DNA from: Streptococcus cuniculipharyngis
GTDB taxonomy: Bacteria > Bacillota > Bacilli > Lactobacillales > Streptococcaceae
Assembly (NCBI RefSeq): GCF_007859195.1
Contig: NZ_VOHL01000001.1
Coordinates: 434,001 to 498,000, forward strand
Direction: 5' to 3'
Length of the DNA stretch: 64,000 bases
This document shows, piece by piece, positions 19,161-29,422 of this stretch. The position numbers and the translations under genes are program-made. Position 1 is the first letter of the stretch; each line of letters begins with the position of its first letter. The notes beneath the pieces are model-generated. The model made no database searches and was not told the DNA's origin. It was given only the letters and a program-made list of their open reading frames with translations.

Positions 19161-19283
19161 CGCTATCTTATCAGATAACGATACAAACTAGTTTTTTCAA
19201 CTCTGGTCAGTGACGAGACAATTATTTGTAAGTTAGTAGTAGGAATGTCAATGACTACTACTAACTTATATACTAGTATATAA
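19161..19283 (-). promoter_or_regulatory. Palindrome-rich promoter/operator region of the defence-like operon
   Basis: Three inverted repeats lie upstream of the methyltransferase start. An 18-bp perfect palindrome (ttatatactagtatataa) is at 19266-19283. A perfect 14-bp inverted repeat with a 12-nt loop is at 19229-19268, and on the minus strand its loop contains TTGACA, a consensus -35 (19246-19251). An imperfect hairpin is at 19161-19180 (cgctatct/agataacg). The -10 candidates 15-18 nt after the TTGACA are weak (TACAAA, CAAATA), as expected for a regulated promoter. No regulator gene adjoins the operon, so the controlling protein is unknown. The remaining bases of the 257-nt gap show nothing else. 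Confidence 0.5.
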
Positions 19284-19311
19284 GCGATGGCAGCGTTTTC
19301 TTTTGTGTACA

Positions 19312-19340
19312 GAAAAAACCGAGAAAATGCTTCTCGGTTG
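19312..19340 (-). terminator. Terminator downstream of adcA
   Basis: AACCGAGAA and TTCTCGGTT pair around AATGC. On the minus strand the stem is followed by TTTTTTCTG. It separates adcA from the defence-like operon. Confidence 0.8.
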
Positions 19341-19346
19341 TCAATC

Positions 19347-20858
19347 TTAATGGGCGACCAGTGCCTGAGCAATGTCATGGCCGCTAAGCTTGTCTGGGTA
19401 GTAGGTAGGCCAGTTTTCCAGCTCCTTAAAGAGGGCTTCCTGGCTGTCTGAACCCCAGAACAAGTGGAAATGCTCTGCTTTTTGTGGAGCAATGCCGTGG
19501 TCACTAAATTGAACATACTTGAATTGACCAGCATCTTTATCCTGGCTTTCAAAAAGGTAGCGAACACCACGGTTACCTTTTGGATAGGTTAGAACCTTAT
19601 AGCCAACGTAACGATAGCTAAAGGTCTTTTTAACTCCCTTTTGGACAAAGGTCATGGTTTTCTTGTGACCATCAATGCTAATCTTTTCGACATCCGTCTG
19701 ATAGCCCTTGGTGTAATAGTCTTTGTACTCTTGGGCAGTCATGTCTTGCTTAGACTTAGCCTTATAATCCCAGACAGGATCCAGGGTTCCATCTAGCAAG
19801 TAAGGGTAGAGGGATTGCCAGTTGCCAGACCAGTCCGCCAAAGTCCTATCCTTAATGTCCTTATCTTTAAAGTAACCTTTTTCTACCGTCTGATCACTAT
19901 TATGTTCAGGGCTGATCTCCTTGCCAGCAAGATCTGTTGTTAGGCGTAAGGCGGCTAGGTTAGCTCGCATGACTGAAAAATAATCTTGACCTGCCTGAAT
20001 TTGCTTTTTGGTCAAACTTTCTAGCGGATTGAGAACAGCAGTGGTCACACCAACCTCCTCAGCTAGGGTTTTAGCCAGAGCTTGTGAAGCATTTTCTTCA
20101 AAATAAATGTATTTTATCTGGTATTTTTTCACATAGCGACTCAATTCAACCAAGCGCTTGGCACTAGGTTCAGCATCAGCAGAAACTCCTGTAATCGCAA
20201 CCTGTTTCAAACCGTAATCTAAGGCAAGATAGCCAAAGGCCGCATGCTGGGTAACAAAACTTTTTTGTTTAGCCTGACCCAAGGCTTCCCGATAATCCTT
20301 GTCCAATGCCTGTAATTTTTCAAGGTATTTGGCTGCATTTTTGGTCAAGGTCTCTGCTAATTCAGGGTGTGCTTTAATGAGACCATCCCTAATATTCTCA
20401 ACCAGTGTCTGAGCTCTGGCCGGAGATAACCAGAGGTGGGGATCGTAGGCATGACTATGTCCCTCACTGGCATGCTCTTCTTCTGTTTCTGTGCCAGCTG
20501 CCAAGATCATATTGCCACTGGCCTTGATAACAGTTAAGGTTTTATGATTGAGAGACTTCCTCGTCTTTTCTACCCAGGTTTCCATGCTATCATCTAGGTA
20601 AACAAAATCGCTAGCTGCTTGCAATTTAGCAATGGTCTTGGTTGACGGCTCAAACTCGTGCACTTCTGTTCCTGCCCCAATCAAGAGGCTGACCTGACCT
20701 GTATCCCCAACAACAGCCTTAGTAAATTCATAAATGGGGTAGAAACTTGTCACTACCTGGAGTTGCTTTTTTTCCTGGGCTCTGACAGGACCCGTTCCAA
20801 ACAGGCTAATCACTAAACTGACCAACAAGATGGAAAAGATGGTTTTTATCGTATTCAT
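19347..20858 (-). CDS. adcA: Zinc ABC transporter substrate-binding protein AdcA with ZinT domain
   Basis: Captures Zn2+ outside the cell for the AdcBC importer. Residues 1-27 are a signal peptide ending VRAQ, with no lipobox cysteine, so it should be secreted rather than lipid-anchored. The cluster A-I/ZnuA domain spans ~33-320 (VVTSFYPIYEF, a short His-rich loop EEEHASEGHSHAYDPH, SFVTQHAAFGYLA, YIYFEENAS). The C-terminal ~180 residues are a ZinT domain (DWSGNWQSLYPYLLDG, KYVQFSDHGIAPQKAEHFHLFWG). The 503 aa length matches streptococcal AdcA. The AdcBC genes are not in the window. Two AdcR-type operators precede it, so zinc repression is expected. Confidence 0.95.
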   Translation of the reverse strand: MNTIKTIFSILLVSLVISLFGTGPVRAQEKKQLQVVTSFYPIYEFTKAVVGDTGQVSLLIGAGTEVHEFEPSTKTIAKLQAASDFVYLDDSMETWVEKTRKSLNHKTLTVIKASGNMILAAGTETEEEHASEGHSHAYDPHLWLSPARAQTLVENIRDGLIKAHPELAETLTKNAAKYLEKLQALDKDYREALGQAKQKSFVTQHAAFGYLALDYGLKQVAITGVSADAEPSAKRLVELSRYVKKYQIKYIYFEENASQALAKTLAEEVGVTTAVLNPLESLTKKQIQAGQDYFSVMRANLAALRLTTDLAGKEISPEHNSDQTVEKGYFKDKDIKDRTLADWSGNWQSLYPYLLDGTLDPVWDYKAKSKQDMTAQEYKDYYTKGYQTDVEKISIDGHKKTMTFVQKGVKKTFSYRYVGYKVLTYPKGNRGVRYLFESQDKDAGQFKYVQFSDHGIAPQKAEHFHLFWGSDSQEALFKELENWPTYYPDKLSGHDIAQALVAH

Positions 20859-20873
20859 TTTTTTCTCCTTTAC

Positions 20874-20900
20874 TTAACCAGTTAATCATTTACTAGTTAA
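20874..20900 (-). promoter_or_regulatory. Tandem AdcR (zinc repressor) operators upstream of adcA
   Basis: TTAACCAGTTAA at 20874-20885 matches the AdcR consensus TTAACYRGTTAA exactly. TTTACTAGTTAA at 20889-20900 differs at one position. They lie 16 and 31 nt before the adcA ATG. Confidence 0.85.
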
Positions 20901-20936
20901 GTATATCACATTAAAAAATATTTGCAAGCCTAATAT

Positions 20937-20968
20937 TAAAAAAGCTAGGGAAATTTTCCTAGCTTTAT
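20937..20968 (-). terminator. Terminator downstream of whiA
   Basis: AAAGCTAGG/CCTAGCTTT with a short AAATTTT-type loop; on the minus strand it is followed by TTTTTTAAT. It ends the rapZ-yvcK-whiA operon. Confidence 0.8.
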
Positions 20969-20974
20969 TAGAAG

Positions 20975-21886
20975 TTATAAGTCTTCAGCGATTTTATTTA
21001 GTTTTCTCAAGCGATGGTTGACCCCACTCTTGGTCAAGGGAGGCTCTAAACTATCGGCTAGTTGTTGAATGGAATAATCAGGATTGGCCACACGAATCTG
21101 GGCCACCTGCTGTAACTCTAAAGGCAAACTATCCAAGCCAACAGTGTCCATGATTTTAATGATATTATTGATGGTCTTCATGCTGGCTGTAATGGTTCGG
21201 GCAATATTGGCTGTTTCTGCATTATTGGCTCGATTGAGATCATTGCGGGTTTCCCGCAAGATTTTGATCTGTTCAAAAGTCTTGAGTCCCTCTAAGGCAC
21301 CAACGACAATCAGAAAATCCATGATGTCCTCTGCTTTTTGCAAGTAGGTCATGGCACCATTCTTATGCTCCAATACCTTGGCATCCAGCATAAATTTCCG
21401 CATAAGCTGGGCTAAATCCTGGGCATGATCCAAATAAACCGAGAAGATTTCTAGCTGATATTTGCCAGATTCTGGGTCACGAATGGTACCACTGGCCAAG
21501 AAAGCCCCTCTGAGATAGCTTCGACCAATCTCATCATCTAGCATGACTTCTTGTTCAATCCCTGTTTCCAGACCGAAGAAAGCATCTGCTAGCCGCAAGT
21601 CGGACAAGATGGCTTCAACCTTCTGATTAACCACTACCATATAGACACGATTCTTCTTGAGATTGGTCTTTTGATGGTAGCGAATGTCAGGCTCGATCTG
21701 ATAATACTCTACCAGTAAGGCATAAATATGACGAGCAATTTTGGCATTTTCCGTCAAGACCGATAAGGTCAACCCCTCTGCGGTTAACCCCAGTGTACCC
21801 GACATTTTGACTAGAGCTGCCAGTTGCGCCTTAGCCACTATTGGCTGCGTCAGCAACTCTTCTTTGATGGTGATGGTGAAAGTCAT
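20975..21886 (-). CDS. whiA: DNA-binding protein WhiA
   Basis: A conserved Gram-positive protein with an N-terminal LAGLIDADG-like fold and a C-terminal helix-turn-helix ([26 protein letters not shown], residues ~270-297). The 303 aa length is normal. In Bacillus it affects division and chromosome segregation, and in actinomycetes sporulation; the streptococcal role is less clear. Its ATG overlaps the yvcK stop by 4 nt, so the rapZ-yvcK-whiA genes are coupled in the standard Firmicute order. Confidence 0.95.
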   Translation of the reverse strand: MTFTITIKEELLTQPIVAKAQLAALVKMSGTLGLTAEGLTLSVLTENAKIARHIYALLVEYYQIEPDIRYHQKTNLKKNRVYMVVVNQKVEAILSDLRLADAFFGLETGIEQEVMLDDEIGRSYLRGAFLASGTIRDPESGKYQLEIFSVYLDHAQDLAQLMRKFMLDAKVLEHKNGAMTYLQKAEDIMDFLIVVGALEGLKTFEQIKILRETRNDLNRANNAETANIARTITASMKTINNIIKIMDTVGLDSLPLELQQVAQIRVANPDYSIQQLADSLEPPLTKSGVNHRLRKLNKIAEDL

Positions 21887-22860
21887 GGAGTGCTCTCCCC
21901 AATCAGTCGTAGCAACTCCACCACCACACGATCACCATCATGAAAAGCTCCGCCATTTTTCAAAGACAGAAAATTACTGGAAATCACTCGCTTGGCTAAT
22001 TTGGCTAGACCAGACGCATCGTGCTCTACCTGGACCAAGTACTCATCAAAGGCATGGCAGTTCATGTAGGATTGGGGGACAGGTTCAAGATTCACCAAGA
22101 CGGCATCAATCACATCTACCCCCAAATGACGATTGAGCACCGCCACATGGTCCCTATCGGTGAAATGCTCGGTTTCGCCATGCTGGGTCATGATATTACA
22201 AACATAGGCCACTGTTGCTGGTGTGGTCTGCAAGGCCTGTTTGATTTCAGGAATGACGAGATTTGGTAGGATGGAGGTAAAGAGAGAACCTGGTCCTAAG
22301 ACAATCAAATCACTTTCCATGATGGCCTTAACCACTTTATGGCTGGCCTTTGGGGTATCATCATTGTAGGTGTTGGTAACAAAAACCCGCTCAATCATGC
22401 CATCGTACTTGGCAATTTGGCTCTCACCGACAACCTCATGACCATCCTGAAAGACAGCATGTAGGGTTAGAGGCTGATCACTGGCTGGATAAATTTTTCC
22501 TGTGGTGTGAAAGAATTGGGTCAAAATCTGCATGGCCTTATAAGTGGAACCCTGCATCTCAGAAATTCCTGCAATAATTAAATTTCCTAAAGGATGACCA
22601 GCCAAGGGACCGTCATTTTCCTGAAAACGGTATTGGAAGATTTTTTCGTAAAACTTGGGCATATCACTCATAGCCACCAAGACATTACGCAAATCACCTG
22701 GTGGTGAAATTTTCATGGCGGAACGAAGTTGGCCTGACGAACTGCCATCATCAGCCACCGTCACAATGGCTGTGATATCAACTTCTTCATGCCGGAGACT
22801 ACTCAAAATCACTGGAATCCCAGTTCCTCCACCGATTACTGTTATTCGTGGTTTTCTCAT
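21883..22860 (-). CDS. yvcK: YvcK/CofD-family protein (gluconeogenesis factor family)
   Basis: A 325 aa protein of the CofD-like YvcK family. The N-terminal [18 protein letters not shown] is a nucleotide-binding loop; [27 protein letters not shown] and [13 protein letters not shown] are conserved segments. YvcK proteins bind UDP-sugars and influence cell-wall precursor supply and shape in Bacillus. It overlaps rapZ and whiA by 4 nt each. Confidence 0.95.
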   Translation of the reverse strand: MRKPRITVIGGGTGIPVILSSLRHEEVDITAIVTVADDGSSSGQLRSAMKISPPGDLRNVLVAMSDMPKFYEKIFQYRFQENDGPLAGHPLGNLIIAGISEMQGSTYKAMQILTQFFHTTGKIYPASDQPLTLHAVFQDGHEVVGESQIAKYDGMIERVFVTNTYNDDTPKASHKVVKAIMESDLIVLGPGSLFTSILPNLVIPEIKQALQTTPATVAYVCNIMTQHGETEHFTDRDHVAVLNRHLGVDVIDAVLVNLEPVPQSYMNCHAFDEYLVQVEHDASGLAKLAKRVISSNFLSLKNGGAFHDGDRVVVELLRLIGESTP

Positions 22861-23747
22861 GAGCGATTTACCGTTTCTTTCCGTCTATCCTTATCCCGAT
22901 GATTTTCATTGACCGGCCAATCTTGCCCTAAGTCTTGAGCCAAGCGATGAGCAAAGGCCACACTGCGGTGTTGTCCTCCTGTGCAACCAATAGCAATGGT
23001 CAAGACAGACTTGCCTTCCTTCTGATAGGCGGGTAAGATGGGGGTCAAGAGAGCCACTAGATGTTGATAGAAATCCTCTGATTGCTCATGCCCCATGACA
23101 TAATCAAAGACTAACTGATCCAAACCAGTCTGCTGACGTAAGGTTTGCTGGTAATAAGGATTGGGCAAAAAGCGGACGTCAAAGACCAGGTCAGCATCTA
23201 AGGGTAAACCATATTTAAACCCAAAACTCATGACCTCAAGGCGAAAACTGTGTTGGCCTTCGCAGGCAGAAAATTGGTCTGAAATGGTTTGGCGTAACTG
23301 ACGCGGTGTTAATTCTGTCGTATCAACCACATGCTGACTGAGATTTTTCAAGGGAGCCAAGAGTTCTCTTTCCAAAATAATCCCATCTAAGACACGACCG
23401 TCTGCTGCCAACGGATGGCTCCGACGGGTTTCCTTATAGCGAGAAACCAGTTCACCATCAGTGGCATCCAAAAAGAGAATCTTGACATCCAACTGGGATT
23501 TACTTTCTAGCTGGTCTAAGATTTGGGTAATTTCATTGAAAAAGAGACGACTTCGCATGTCAACAACCAGGGCAACCTTTTGATGATCCTCTGTTTGTTG
23601 GACCAAGTCTAAAAATTTTGGCATTAGGGTTGGCGGCATGTTATCAATGGTAAAATACCCCAAGTCCTCAAAAGACTGGATGGCCACTGTTTTTCCGGCC
23701 CCGCTCATACCAGTCACAATCACTAAATCAATAAGAGATTGACTCAT
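22857..23747 (-). CDS. rapZ: RNase adapter protein RapZ
   Basis: A 296 aa P-loop protein (GMSGAGKT near residue 12) with the C-terminal RapZ domain containing [10 protein letters not shown]. In E. coli RapZ guides RNase E to the small RNA GlmZ; Gram-positive relatives (YvcJ) bind nucleotides and affect competence in Bacillus. I chose the ATG at 23747 because AAGGAG lies just upstream; the in-frame extension toward 23792 has no ribosome site and runs into the asnS terminator. First gene of the rapZ-yvcK-whiA operon. Confidence 0.94.
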   Translation of the reverse strand: MSQSLIDLVIVTGMSGAGKTVAIQSFEDLGYFTIDNMPPTLMPKFLDLVQQTEDHQKVALVVDMRSRLFFNEITQILDQLESKSQLDVKILFLDATDGELVSRYKETRRSHPLAADGRVLDGIILERELLAPLKNLSQHVVDTTELTPRQLRQTISDQFSACEGQHSFRLEVMSFGFKYGLPLDADLVFDVRFLPNPYYQQTLRQQTGLDQLVFDYVMGHEQSEDFYQHLVALLTPILPAYQKEGKSVLTIAIGCTGGQHRSVAFAHRLAQDLGQDWPVNENHRDKDRRKETVNRS

Positions 23748-23778
23748 CAAGATTCTCCTTTCTGATGGCCTAGTGCAG

Positions 23779-23804
23779 TAAAAAGCCGCCAAGAGCGACT
23801 TTTA
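23779..23804 (-). terminator. Terminator downstream of asnS
   Basis: On the minus strand AAAGTCGC-TCTTG-GCGGCTTTTT forms a hairpin with a T run, 9 nt after the asnS stop. Confidence 0.7.
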
Positions 23805-23812
23805 CTCAGTTT

Positions 23813-25159
23813 TTAAGGTTTCAAACGATGCAACATGCGTGGGAATGGAATAGCTTCACGGATATGCTTGGTTCCCGCAACAAAGGTCACCATACGTTCC
23901 AAGCCAAGACCAAAGCCAGCATGGGGCACTGAGCCATATTTCCGTAAATCTAGGTAGAAGGCATAATCATCAGGATTTAGACCTTCTTCAACAATCTTAT
24001 CATAAAGTTTTTGGTAGTCATCTTCACGGACAGAGCCACCAATAATCTCACCATAGCCTTCTGGAGCCAATAGGTCAGCGCAAAGCACACGGTCTGGATT
24101 GCCAGGAACAGGCTTCATGTAGAAGGCCTTGAAGCTAGCAGGGTAGTTAACCACAAAGGTTGGTACACCAAAATAGTTAGAAATCCAGGTTTCATGTGGT
24201 GAACCGAAGTCATCGCCGTGCTCCAAATGATCGTAATCGGTATCTTCATCTGCCTCATGCTCCTGCAAGAGGGTGATGGCATCGTCATAAGAAACACGTT
24301 TGAAGGGTTGGTCAATATAACGTTTTAGGGCCTCAACATCACGTTCTAGAATTTCCAAGGCTTGGGGTGCTCGGTCCAGTACCCCCTGAATTAACGCTTT
24401 GACATAAGCCTCCTGCAAATCAAGCGATTGCTCGTGGCTCATGAAGGCATATTCCGCATCCATCATCCAAAACTCAGTCAGATGACGGCGGGTCTTAGAT
24501 TTTTCGGCACGGAAAACTGGGCCAAAGTCAAAGACACGTCCCAGAGCCATCACACCTGCTTCTAGATAAAGCTGACCAGACTGACTGAGAAAGGCTGGAT
24601 GGCCAAAGTAGTCTGTTTCAAATAATTCTGTTGTATTTTCTGCTGCATTTCCTGACAAAATCGGACTATCAAATTTGATAAAACCATTTTGATCAAAAAA
24701 TTCATAAGTGGCATAGATGATGGCATTACGAATTTGCATAATGGCCATTTGACGGCGAGAACGCAACCAAAGGTGACGATGGTCCATCAGGAAATCCGTC
24801 CCGTGTTCCTTCGGTGTGATCGGATAATCCACACTCTCACCAACTACTTGAAGGTCTGTCACATCCAGCTCATAACCAAATTTTGACCGCTCATCTTCCT
24901 TGACAATCCCTGTCACCAAAACTGAGGTTTCTTGGCTCAAACGTTTGATTGTATCAAACTTGGCTACCCCTTCTTCTTCTCCAAAGGTTTCAATAAAGTT
25001 GGGTTTGAAGGCAACAGCTTGGAAAAAGGCTGTTCCATCACGCAACTGCAAGAAGGCTAGTTTCCCCTTGCCAGATTTATTGGCAACCCAGGCACCGATG
25101 GTCACTTCTTGACCAACGTGGTCCTTAACATCAATGATTGCTACGTAGTCTTTTGACAT
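23813..25159 (-). CDS. asnS: Asparaginyl-tRNA synthetase
   Basis: A class IIb aminoacyl-tRNA synthetase that charges tRNA-Asn. An N-terminal OB fold ([25 protein letters not shown]) precedes the catalytic core: motif 2 [25 protein letters not shown] and motif 3 [15 protein letters not shown]. The 448 aa length is standard. It is the last gene of the dinG-tseB-aminotransferase-asnS run, an order shared with Bacillus. The 22-nt gap to the previous gene leaves no room for a T-box leader. Confidence 0.97.
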   Translation of the reverse strand: MSKDYVAIIDVKDHVGQEVTIGAWVANKSGKGKLAFLQLRDGTAFFQAVAFKPNFIETFGEEEGVAKFDTIKRLSQETSVLVTGIVKEDERSKFGYELDVTDLQVVGESVDYPITPKEHGTDFLMDHRHLWLRSRRQMAIMQIRNAIIYATYEFFDQNGFIKFDSPILSGNAAENTTELFETDYFGHPAFLSQSGQLYLEAGVMALGRVFDFGPVFRAEKSKTRRHLTEFWMMDAEYAFMSHEQSLDLQEAYVKALIQGVLDRAPQALEILERDVEALKRYIDQPFKRVSYDDAITLLQEHEADEDTDYDHLEHGDDFGSPHETWISNYFGVPTFVVNYPASFKAFYMKPVPGNPDRVLCADLLAPEGYGEIIGGSVREDDYQKLYDKIVEEGLNPDDYAFYLDLRKYGSVPHAGFGLGLERMVTFVAGTKHIREAIPFPRMLHRLKP

Positions 25160-25181
25160 AAAATTCTTTTCTCTTTCTTTT

Positions 25182-26372
25182 TTATTGACTCTTAGTTTCC
25201 ATAAATTTTTTCAAGCGGTTTAAGGCTTCCTGCAAGGTCGCCAAGTCTGTCGCATAACTGAGACGAAGATGGTTAGGGGCTCCAAAGCCCTCACCAGTCA
25301 CCAGAGCCACCTGAGCTTCTTCAAGGATGGCATTGGTGAAATCTGTCACATTCGTATAGCCTGTCAGACGCATAGCCTCAGTAACATTTGGGAAGAGGTA
25401 AAAAGCTCCCTGGGGTTTGAGGGCTTGAAAACCTGGAATGGCATTAAGTTGGGGATAAATGGTGTTTAGGCGATCCTCAAAAATCTGCCGCATCTTTTCT
25501 AGCTCCTCTTGGGGGCCAGTCAATGCTTCAATGGCAGCATACTGAGCAACTGTTGTCAAATTTGAGGTCGTTTGACTGATTAGCTTGCTCATGGCAGCAA
25601 TAATTTCCTCCGGTCCAACGGCAAAGCCAACCCGCCAGCCAGTCATGGCATAGGTTTTGGAAACCCCATTAACCACTACTGTTTGTTGGCGTAGGCGTTC
25701 AGACAAGCTAGAGATGGGCTCAAAGGTCACACTGTTATAGACTAGACGGCCGTAAATGTCGTCAGCCAAGATTAAAATATCGTGGTCCAGAGCCCATTGA
25801 CCTATCGCCAAAAGCTCATCACGGTTATAAACCATTCCTGTCGGATTTGAAGGAGAATTGAGGAGTAAGACCTTGGTTCTGGAGCTACGAGCTGCTTCCA
25901 GCTGCTCCACCTTAATTTTGAAATCATTGGTCTCCTCAGCCGGGACAAAGACTGCCTGCCCTTGGGCTAAACTGACCTGATCAGCGTAAGAAACCCAGTA
26001 GGGGGTGGGAATTAAGACCTCATCACCGGGATCCAAAACAGCCATAAAAAAGGCATAAAGGATAAACTTTGCCCCAGTTCCCGCCACAATCTGCTGACTG
26101 GTCACACCATAGCCATAGTAAGTTGCCATATAGCTGGCAATGGCGTCTTTTAGTTGAGGAAGACCAGCTGCTGGTGTGTAAAAGCTAGCGCGACCATCTT
26201 GAATACTGGCCATGGCCTGCTGTTGAACAAAGCTAGGCGTGATAAAATCTGGCTGCCCTAAGGTCAAGTCTAAAATATCCAGACCTTGAGCTTTTAAGGC
26301 CTGCGCCCTGGCACTGGTGGCCAAGGTCACACTCTCTTGCATGGCTGTCATGCGGTGGGCTAATTTACTCAT
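25182..26372 (-). CDS. Pyridoxal-phosphate aminotransferase (aspartate aminotransferase type)
   Basis: A 396 aa class I/II fold-type I aminotransferase, probably aspartate aminotransferase (AspB/AspC type). [15 protein letters not shown] and the PLP-lysine motif [16 protein letters not shown] are present, as is a late Arg in HLRLSYA. It would supply aspartate, consistent with its position next to asnS. The ATG overlaps the tseB stop by 4 nt. Substrate preference is inferred from context. Confidence 0.9.
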   Translation of the reverse strand: MSKLAHRMTAMQESVTLATSARAQALKAQGLDILDLTLGQPDFITPSFVQQQAMASIQDGRASFYTPAAGLPQLKDAIASYMATYYGYGVTSQQIVAGTGAKFILYAFFMAVLDPGDEVLIPTPYWVSYADQVSLAQGQAVFVPAEETNDFKIKVEQLEAARSSRTKVLLLNSPSNPTGMVYNRDELLAIGQWALDHDILILADDIYGRLVYNSVTFEPISSLSERLRQQTVVVNGVSKTYAMTGWRVGFAVGPEEIIAAMSKLISQTTSNLTTVAQYAAIEALTGPQEELEKMRQIFEDRLNTIYPQLNAIPGFQALKPQGAFYLFPNVTEAMRLTGYTNVTDFTNAILEEAQVALVTGEGFGAPNHLRLSYATDLATLQEALNRLKKFMETKSQ

Positions 26373-26842
26373 ATCCCTTCCTTTTTCACTAAATTTCCTG
26401 TGACAAAATCAATTAAATAGTAGGCCTTACCTGAGGTTACTTCCCAAATGGCCTGCCCTTGATAAAGACCAAAAACAGTTTTTCTAATAGCAGTCGCTCC
26501 ATTTTCCTGGGCCTTGACCTGAGCTATTTCCTTACTAATCCCCTTGTCTTGGGGCGTAATGATTACCTGACCATCTGCTTGATTGACTGATACTAGGAGG
26601 GCTTGACCAGCTGGGTCTTGACCATAAACGGTATAATAGACCTTCTCACCACTATAGCGATCCACCTCAGCTACGCTTGTCAACTGGGCATAATTCCTAG
26701 CTACCGCCTCTGCCTCTTGCCTCGCTGATAAATGAGGTTTTAGGGATAGGTAACCGATGATAAACAGACCAAATAACAAAGAAAAGGCAAGCAAGGCTAA
26801 CCCAAGAAGATATTGCTTGAGCAAAAATAAATCTTTCAACAC
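26369..26842 (-). CDS. TseB-like DUF5590 membrane protein
   Basis: A 157 aa protein with an N-terminal transmembrane helix (~12-33) and an extracellular domain of the DUF5590 family (VYYTVYGQDPAG, GQAIWEV, YYLIDFVTG). The Bacillus relative YpmB/TseB affects a class A/B PBP and wall elongation. The start appears to be TTG (GAGAGGA about 8 nt upstream); no ATG exists nearby. It overlaps the aminotransferase by 4 nt and follows dinG with a ~70 nt gap. Confidence 0.82.
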   Translation of the reverse strand: MLKDLFLLKQYLLGLALLAFSLLFGLFIIGYLSLKPHLSARQEAEAVARNYAQLTSVAEVDRYSGEKVYYTVYGQDPAGQALLVSVNQADGQVIITPQDKGISKEIAQVKAQENGATAIRKTVFGLYQGQAIWEVTSGKAYYLIDFVTGNLVKKEGI

Positions 26843-26914
26843 CGATTTCCTCTCTAAGGACCAAGACCTTGTCCAAAAATGACGGTTGGACTAGACAAAT
26901 CTAGGCTATTTCTA

Positions 26915-29362
26915 TTATAGCAAAAATTCTGCGATTTCTGATAGTATTTGTGGACTTTTTTCTTGCCTTAGGTCATATTTATCTTGTAAGAGTCGGCAAA
27001 CTTTGGCCCCATAGGAACGTCTCAAGAGGCGATTATCTAAGATAAGGAGAGCTGATTTTTGGTCCTGTCGCCGTTGTCCCCGTCCCAAAGCTTGAAATAA
27101 CCGCAGGGTCATGACTGGAAGTGTGTAGTCATCAAAGGGATCATATCCCTTATGGCGATAGTCACGATTAATTTTTTCGACCAACTTATCCTTAGGATTA
27201 TCAAAGGGAAGACGGGTAATCACCTGAATCATCCGATCCTGTTCGTGAAAATCCACCCCTTCCCAAAAAGTACCTGTCGCCAATAAAATCTCTGCTTCTC
27301 CTTGCTCAAACCGTTTTTTGAGAGCATAACTAGAGCCACTTTTTTCCTGACAGAGATGTGGGAGATTCAATTTTTCCAATTCTTCCGATACCGCAAAAAG
27401 TGTTTTTTTAGAGGTAAATAAGACAAAAAGGGGATATTTCAAGGCTTGAAGGCTGACAATCCTCTGGGCAATCAACTGTTCATAGGCAGACTCGCTCAGG
27501 TTAGTCAAATCCGGAAATTGCTTATCTACCCAAATGTGTTGGTTCTTGCTTTTGGACTCCTCAACCAAATCAAAATGATAATCTGGTAGCTGCAATAAAT
27601 CTGCCACTGTAACCTGCGAGGTCAATTGCAGGCTTGCCGAAATGAGATAGAGCTTGTCCGCCTCCAGCAAGGCTGGAAAACTAGCCAACTCCTCCCGACT
27701 GCTTTTCAAAATGAGCTGGGAACTATTTTCCAACCAAACAAGAGAAAAATCGGGATCCAAAACAGCTGCTAAATCAGAAAGTTCCTCCATCGCTAGCTCC
27801 ATCACATCCTGACGAATTTTGGCCAATCGGGCGTCTAACTGGGTCTCTTGCTCTGAGAAAGAGGGCTGATGGATTACCTGTTTCAATTCAAAGTCAAGAC
27901 TTTCCAATAAGCGTCTAGTCAGATGGTCAGAGGCTTTATCTAACAAGTCTCCTAGCCGTTCCGAAACCTCTGTCAACACGAGTTGTCGACGAGAAAATTC
28001 TTCTAAGGCTGAAAAAAAGCGGTGGGCTTCATCAATAACCAAGGTCTTTTTCTTCAAAAAACGATGATCACGGCTACTTTTTTCCAACAAATAAGCATGA
28101 TTGGTAATCAATAGCTGGCTCCGCTGACTCGCTAGCGTGTTTAAACGCCAAAAATCTACCTCAAAAAAAGGAGAGGACTCGTCAAGGGAACCGTCATGAC
28201 GCAACTCATCAAAATAAGTCGCTAACCGTTGTTTTTGTTTAATGTCATCTAAATCACCTGTCTCTGTCTCGCAAAGCCAGACTAGTAGTTGCATCTTATA
28301 GCGGTTGAGTAAGCGATTGTCATCCCTCCTCTGCAAACTCTTTTGAAAAGCATCTAATTTTAGGTAGTTGGTGGGGGACTTAATGCTATGACAAGAAAGA
28401 TGAAATACCTGCGACAAAAGTCTGGCCTCTTGGTCCATCAGCTGATCCTGTAAGACCTTGGTAGGGACCGCAAGAATCAATTGCTGCTGGAATAGCTGAC
28501 TCAACAAGGGCAACAAATAGCCCAAGGTCTTACCAATACCAGATGGGGCCTGAATCAAACTCGGTCGATCCTCAAATAATCCCTGATACACCTTATCTGC
28601 AAATAATTGTTGCTTGAAACGAGGTTGTAAACCCAACAAGGCAATATTCTTATCAAAATCTCGTGATAACTGACGAGGTTTAGCCTTGGCTGGTTGACGC
28701 TTTAAGACCAATTGATTAACCAACTGATAAGAGGGGGATAGCGGAATTTTGGGCGTCTCTGCTAAGGCCCTATCAATCAATAAACGCGATTCAAAAATCA
28801 GATTATCAGCCAAAGTCGCCAGTTGCTCTAAGGTATGACGAGGCAGTTGCTTGATTTTTTCCATCAACAGCAGGAAAATCTCTGCAGTAGCTGTTGCATC
28901 CGCTATGGCCGTATGGGCCTGTTCTAACTCGACACCCAGCGTCTTCGCCAGACGTGATAGGCTATATTTCTCCAAGGTTGGAAAAAAGACTTGGGCTAAT
29001 TCAACCGTATCCACTCGCGGAGTCTTGAGCTCATACCCCTCCCAAAACAGATGCTCAGCCAAAAGATTAGCATCAAAGGTCACATTGTGGGCTACAAAAA
29101 CACAATCCTCAATCAAGCGGTAAATATCTCCAGCCACCTGAGAAAAATCAGGAGCCTGAGCTAGCTGCTGGTCTGTAATTCCCGTTAAATCAATGATGTG
29201 TGAGGTCAAGGACTGGTGGGGATTAATGTCCGTCGCATAAGTTTGACGAATGACCCCATCCTCTATAATAACAATCCCAACTTGGATAATTGCTGCATCT
29301 ACCGACGACCCCGTCGCCTCAAGATCCACAACAGCGTATTTATTAGAAATCTGCTCTACCAT
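26915..29362 (-). CDS. dinG: DinG-family exonuclease/helicase
   Basis: An 815 aa fusion. An N-terminal DEDD 3'-5' exonuclease domain (VVDLEATGSS, AHNVTFDANLL, HTAIADATATAEIF) is joined to an XPD-like SF2 helicase (APSGIGKTLGYLLPLL, VIDEAHRF, RLPFDNPKDK, QALGRGQRR). This Gram-positive architecture belongs to Bacillus/Staphylococcus DinG, where nuclease activity is reported but helicase activity may be lost. No iron-sulfur cysteine set is obvious. It heads the tseB-aminotransferase-asnS run and is divergent from the MBL-fold gene. Confidence 0.93.
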   Translation of the reverse strand: MVEQISNKYAVVDLEATGSSVDAAIIQVGIVIIEDGVIRQTYATDINPHQSLTSHIIDLTGITDQQLAQAPDFSQVAGDIYRLIEDCVFVAHNVTFDANLLAEHLFWEGYELKTPRVDTVELAQVFFPTLEKYSLSRLAKTLGVELEQAHTAIADATATAEIFLLLMEKIKQLPRHTLEQLATLADNLIFESRLLIDRALAETPKIPLSPSYQLVNQLVLKRQPAKAKPRQLSRDFDKNIALLGLQPRFKQQLFADKVYQGLFEDRPSLIQAPSGIGKTLGYLLPLLSQLFQQQLILAVPTKVLQDQLMDQEARLLSQVFHLSCHSIKSPTNYLKLDAFQKSLQRRDDNRLLNRYKMQLLVWLCETETGDLDDIKQKQRLATYFDELRHDGSLDESSPFFEVDFWRLNTLASQRSQLLITNHAYLLEKSSRDHRFLKKKTLVIDEAHRFFSALEEFSRRQLVLTEVSERLGDLLDKASDHLTRRLLESLDFELKQVIHQPSFSEQETQLDARLAKIRQDVMELAMEELSDLAAVLDPDFSLVWLENSSQLILKSSREELASFPALLEADKLYLISASLQLTSQVTVADLLQLPDYHFDLVEESKSKNQHIWVDKQFPDLTNLSESAYEQLIAQRIVSLQALKYPLFVLFTSKKTLFAVSEELEKLNLPHLCQEKSGSSYALKKRFEQGEAEILLATGTFWEGVDFHEQDRMIQVITRLPFDNPKDKLVEKINRDYRHKGYDPFDDYTLPVMTLRLFQALGRGQRRQDQKSALLILDNRLLRRSYGAKVCRLLQDKYDLRQEKSPQILSEIAEFLL

Positions 29363-29422
29363 AATGATTTTATTATATCATTTTTAGTCGCCAAACTGAG
29401 AAATTTTTGATAGACTAGGAGC

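Noticed and set aside
25160..25181. T-box leader for asnS
   Set aside because: Only 22 nt separate the genes and no T-box motif is present.
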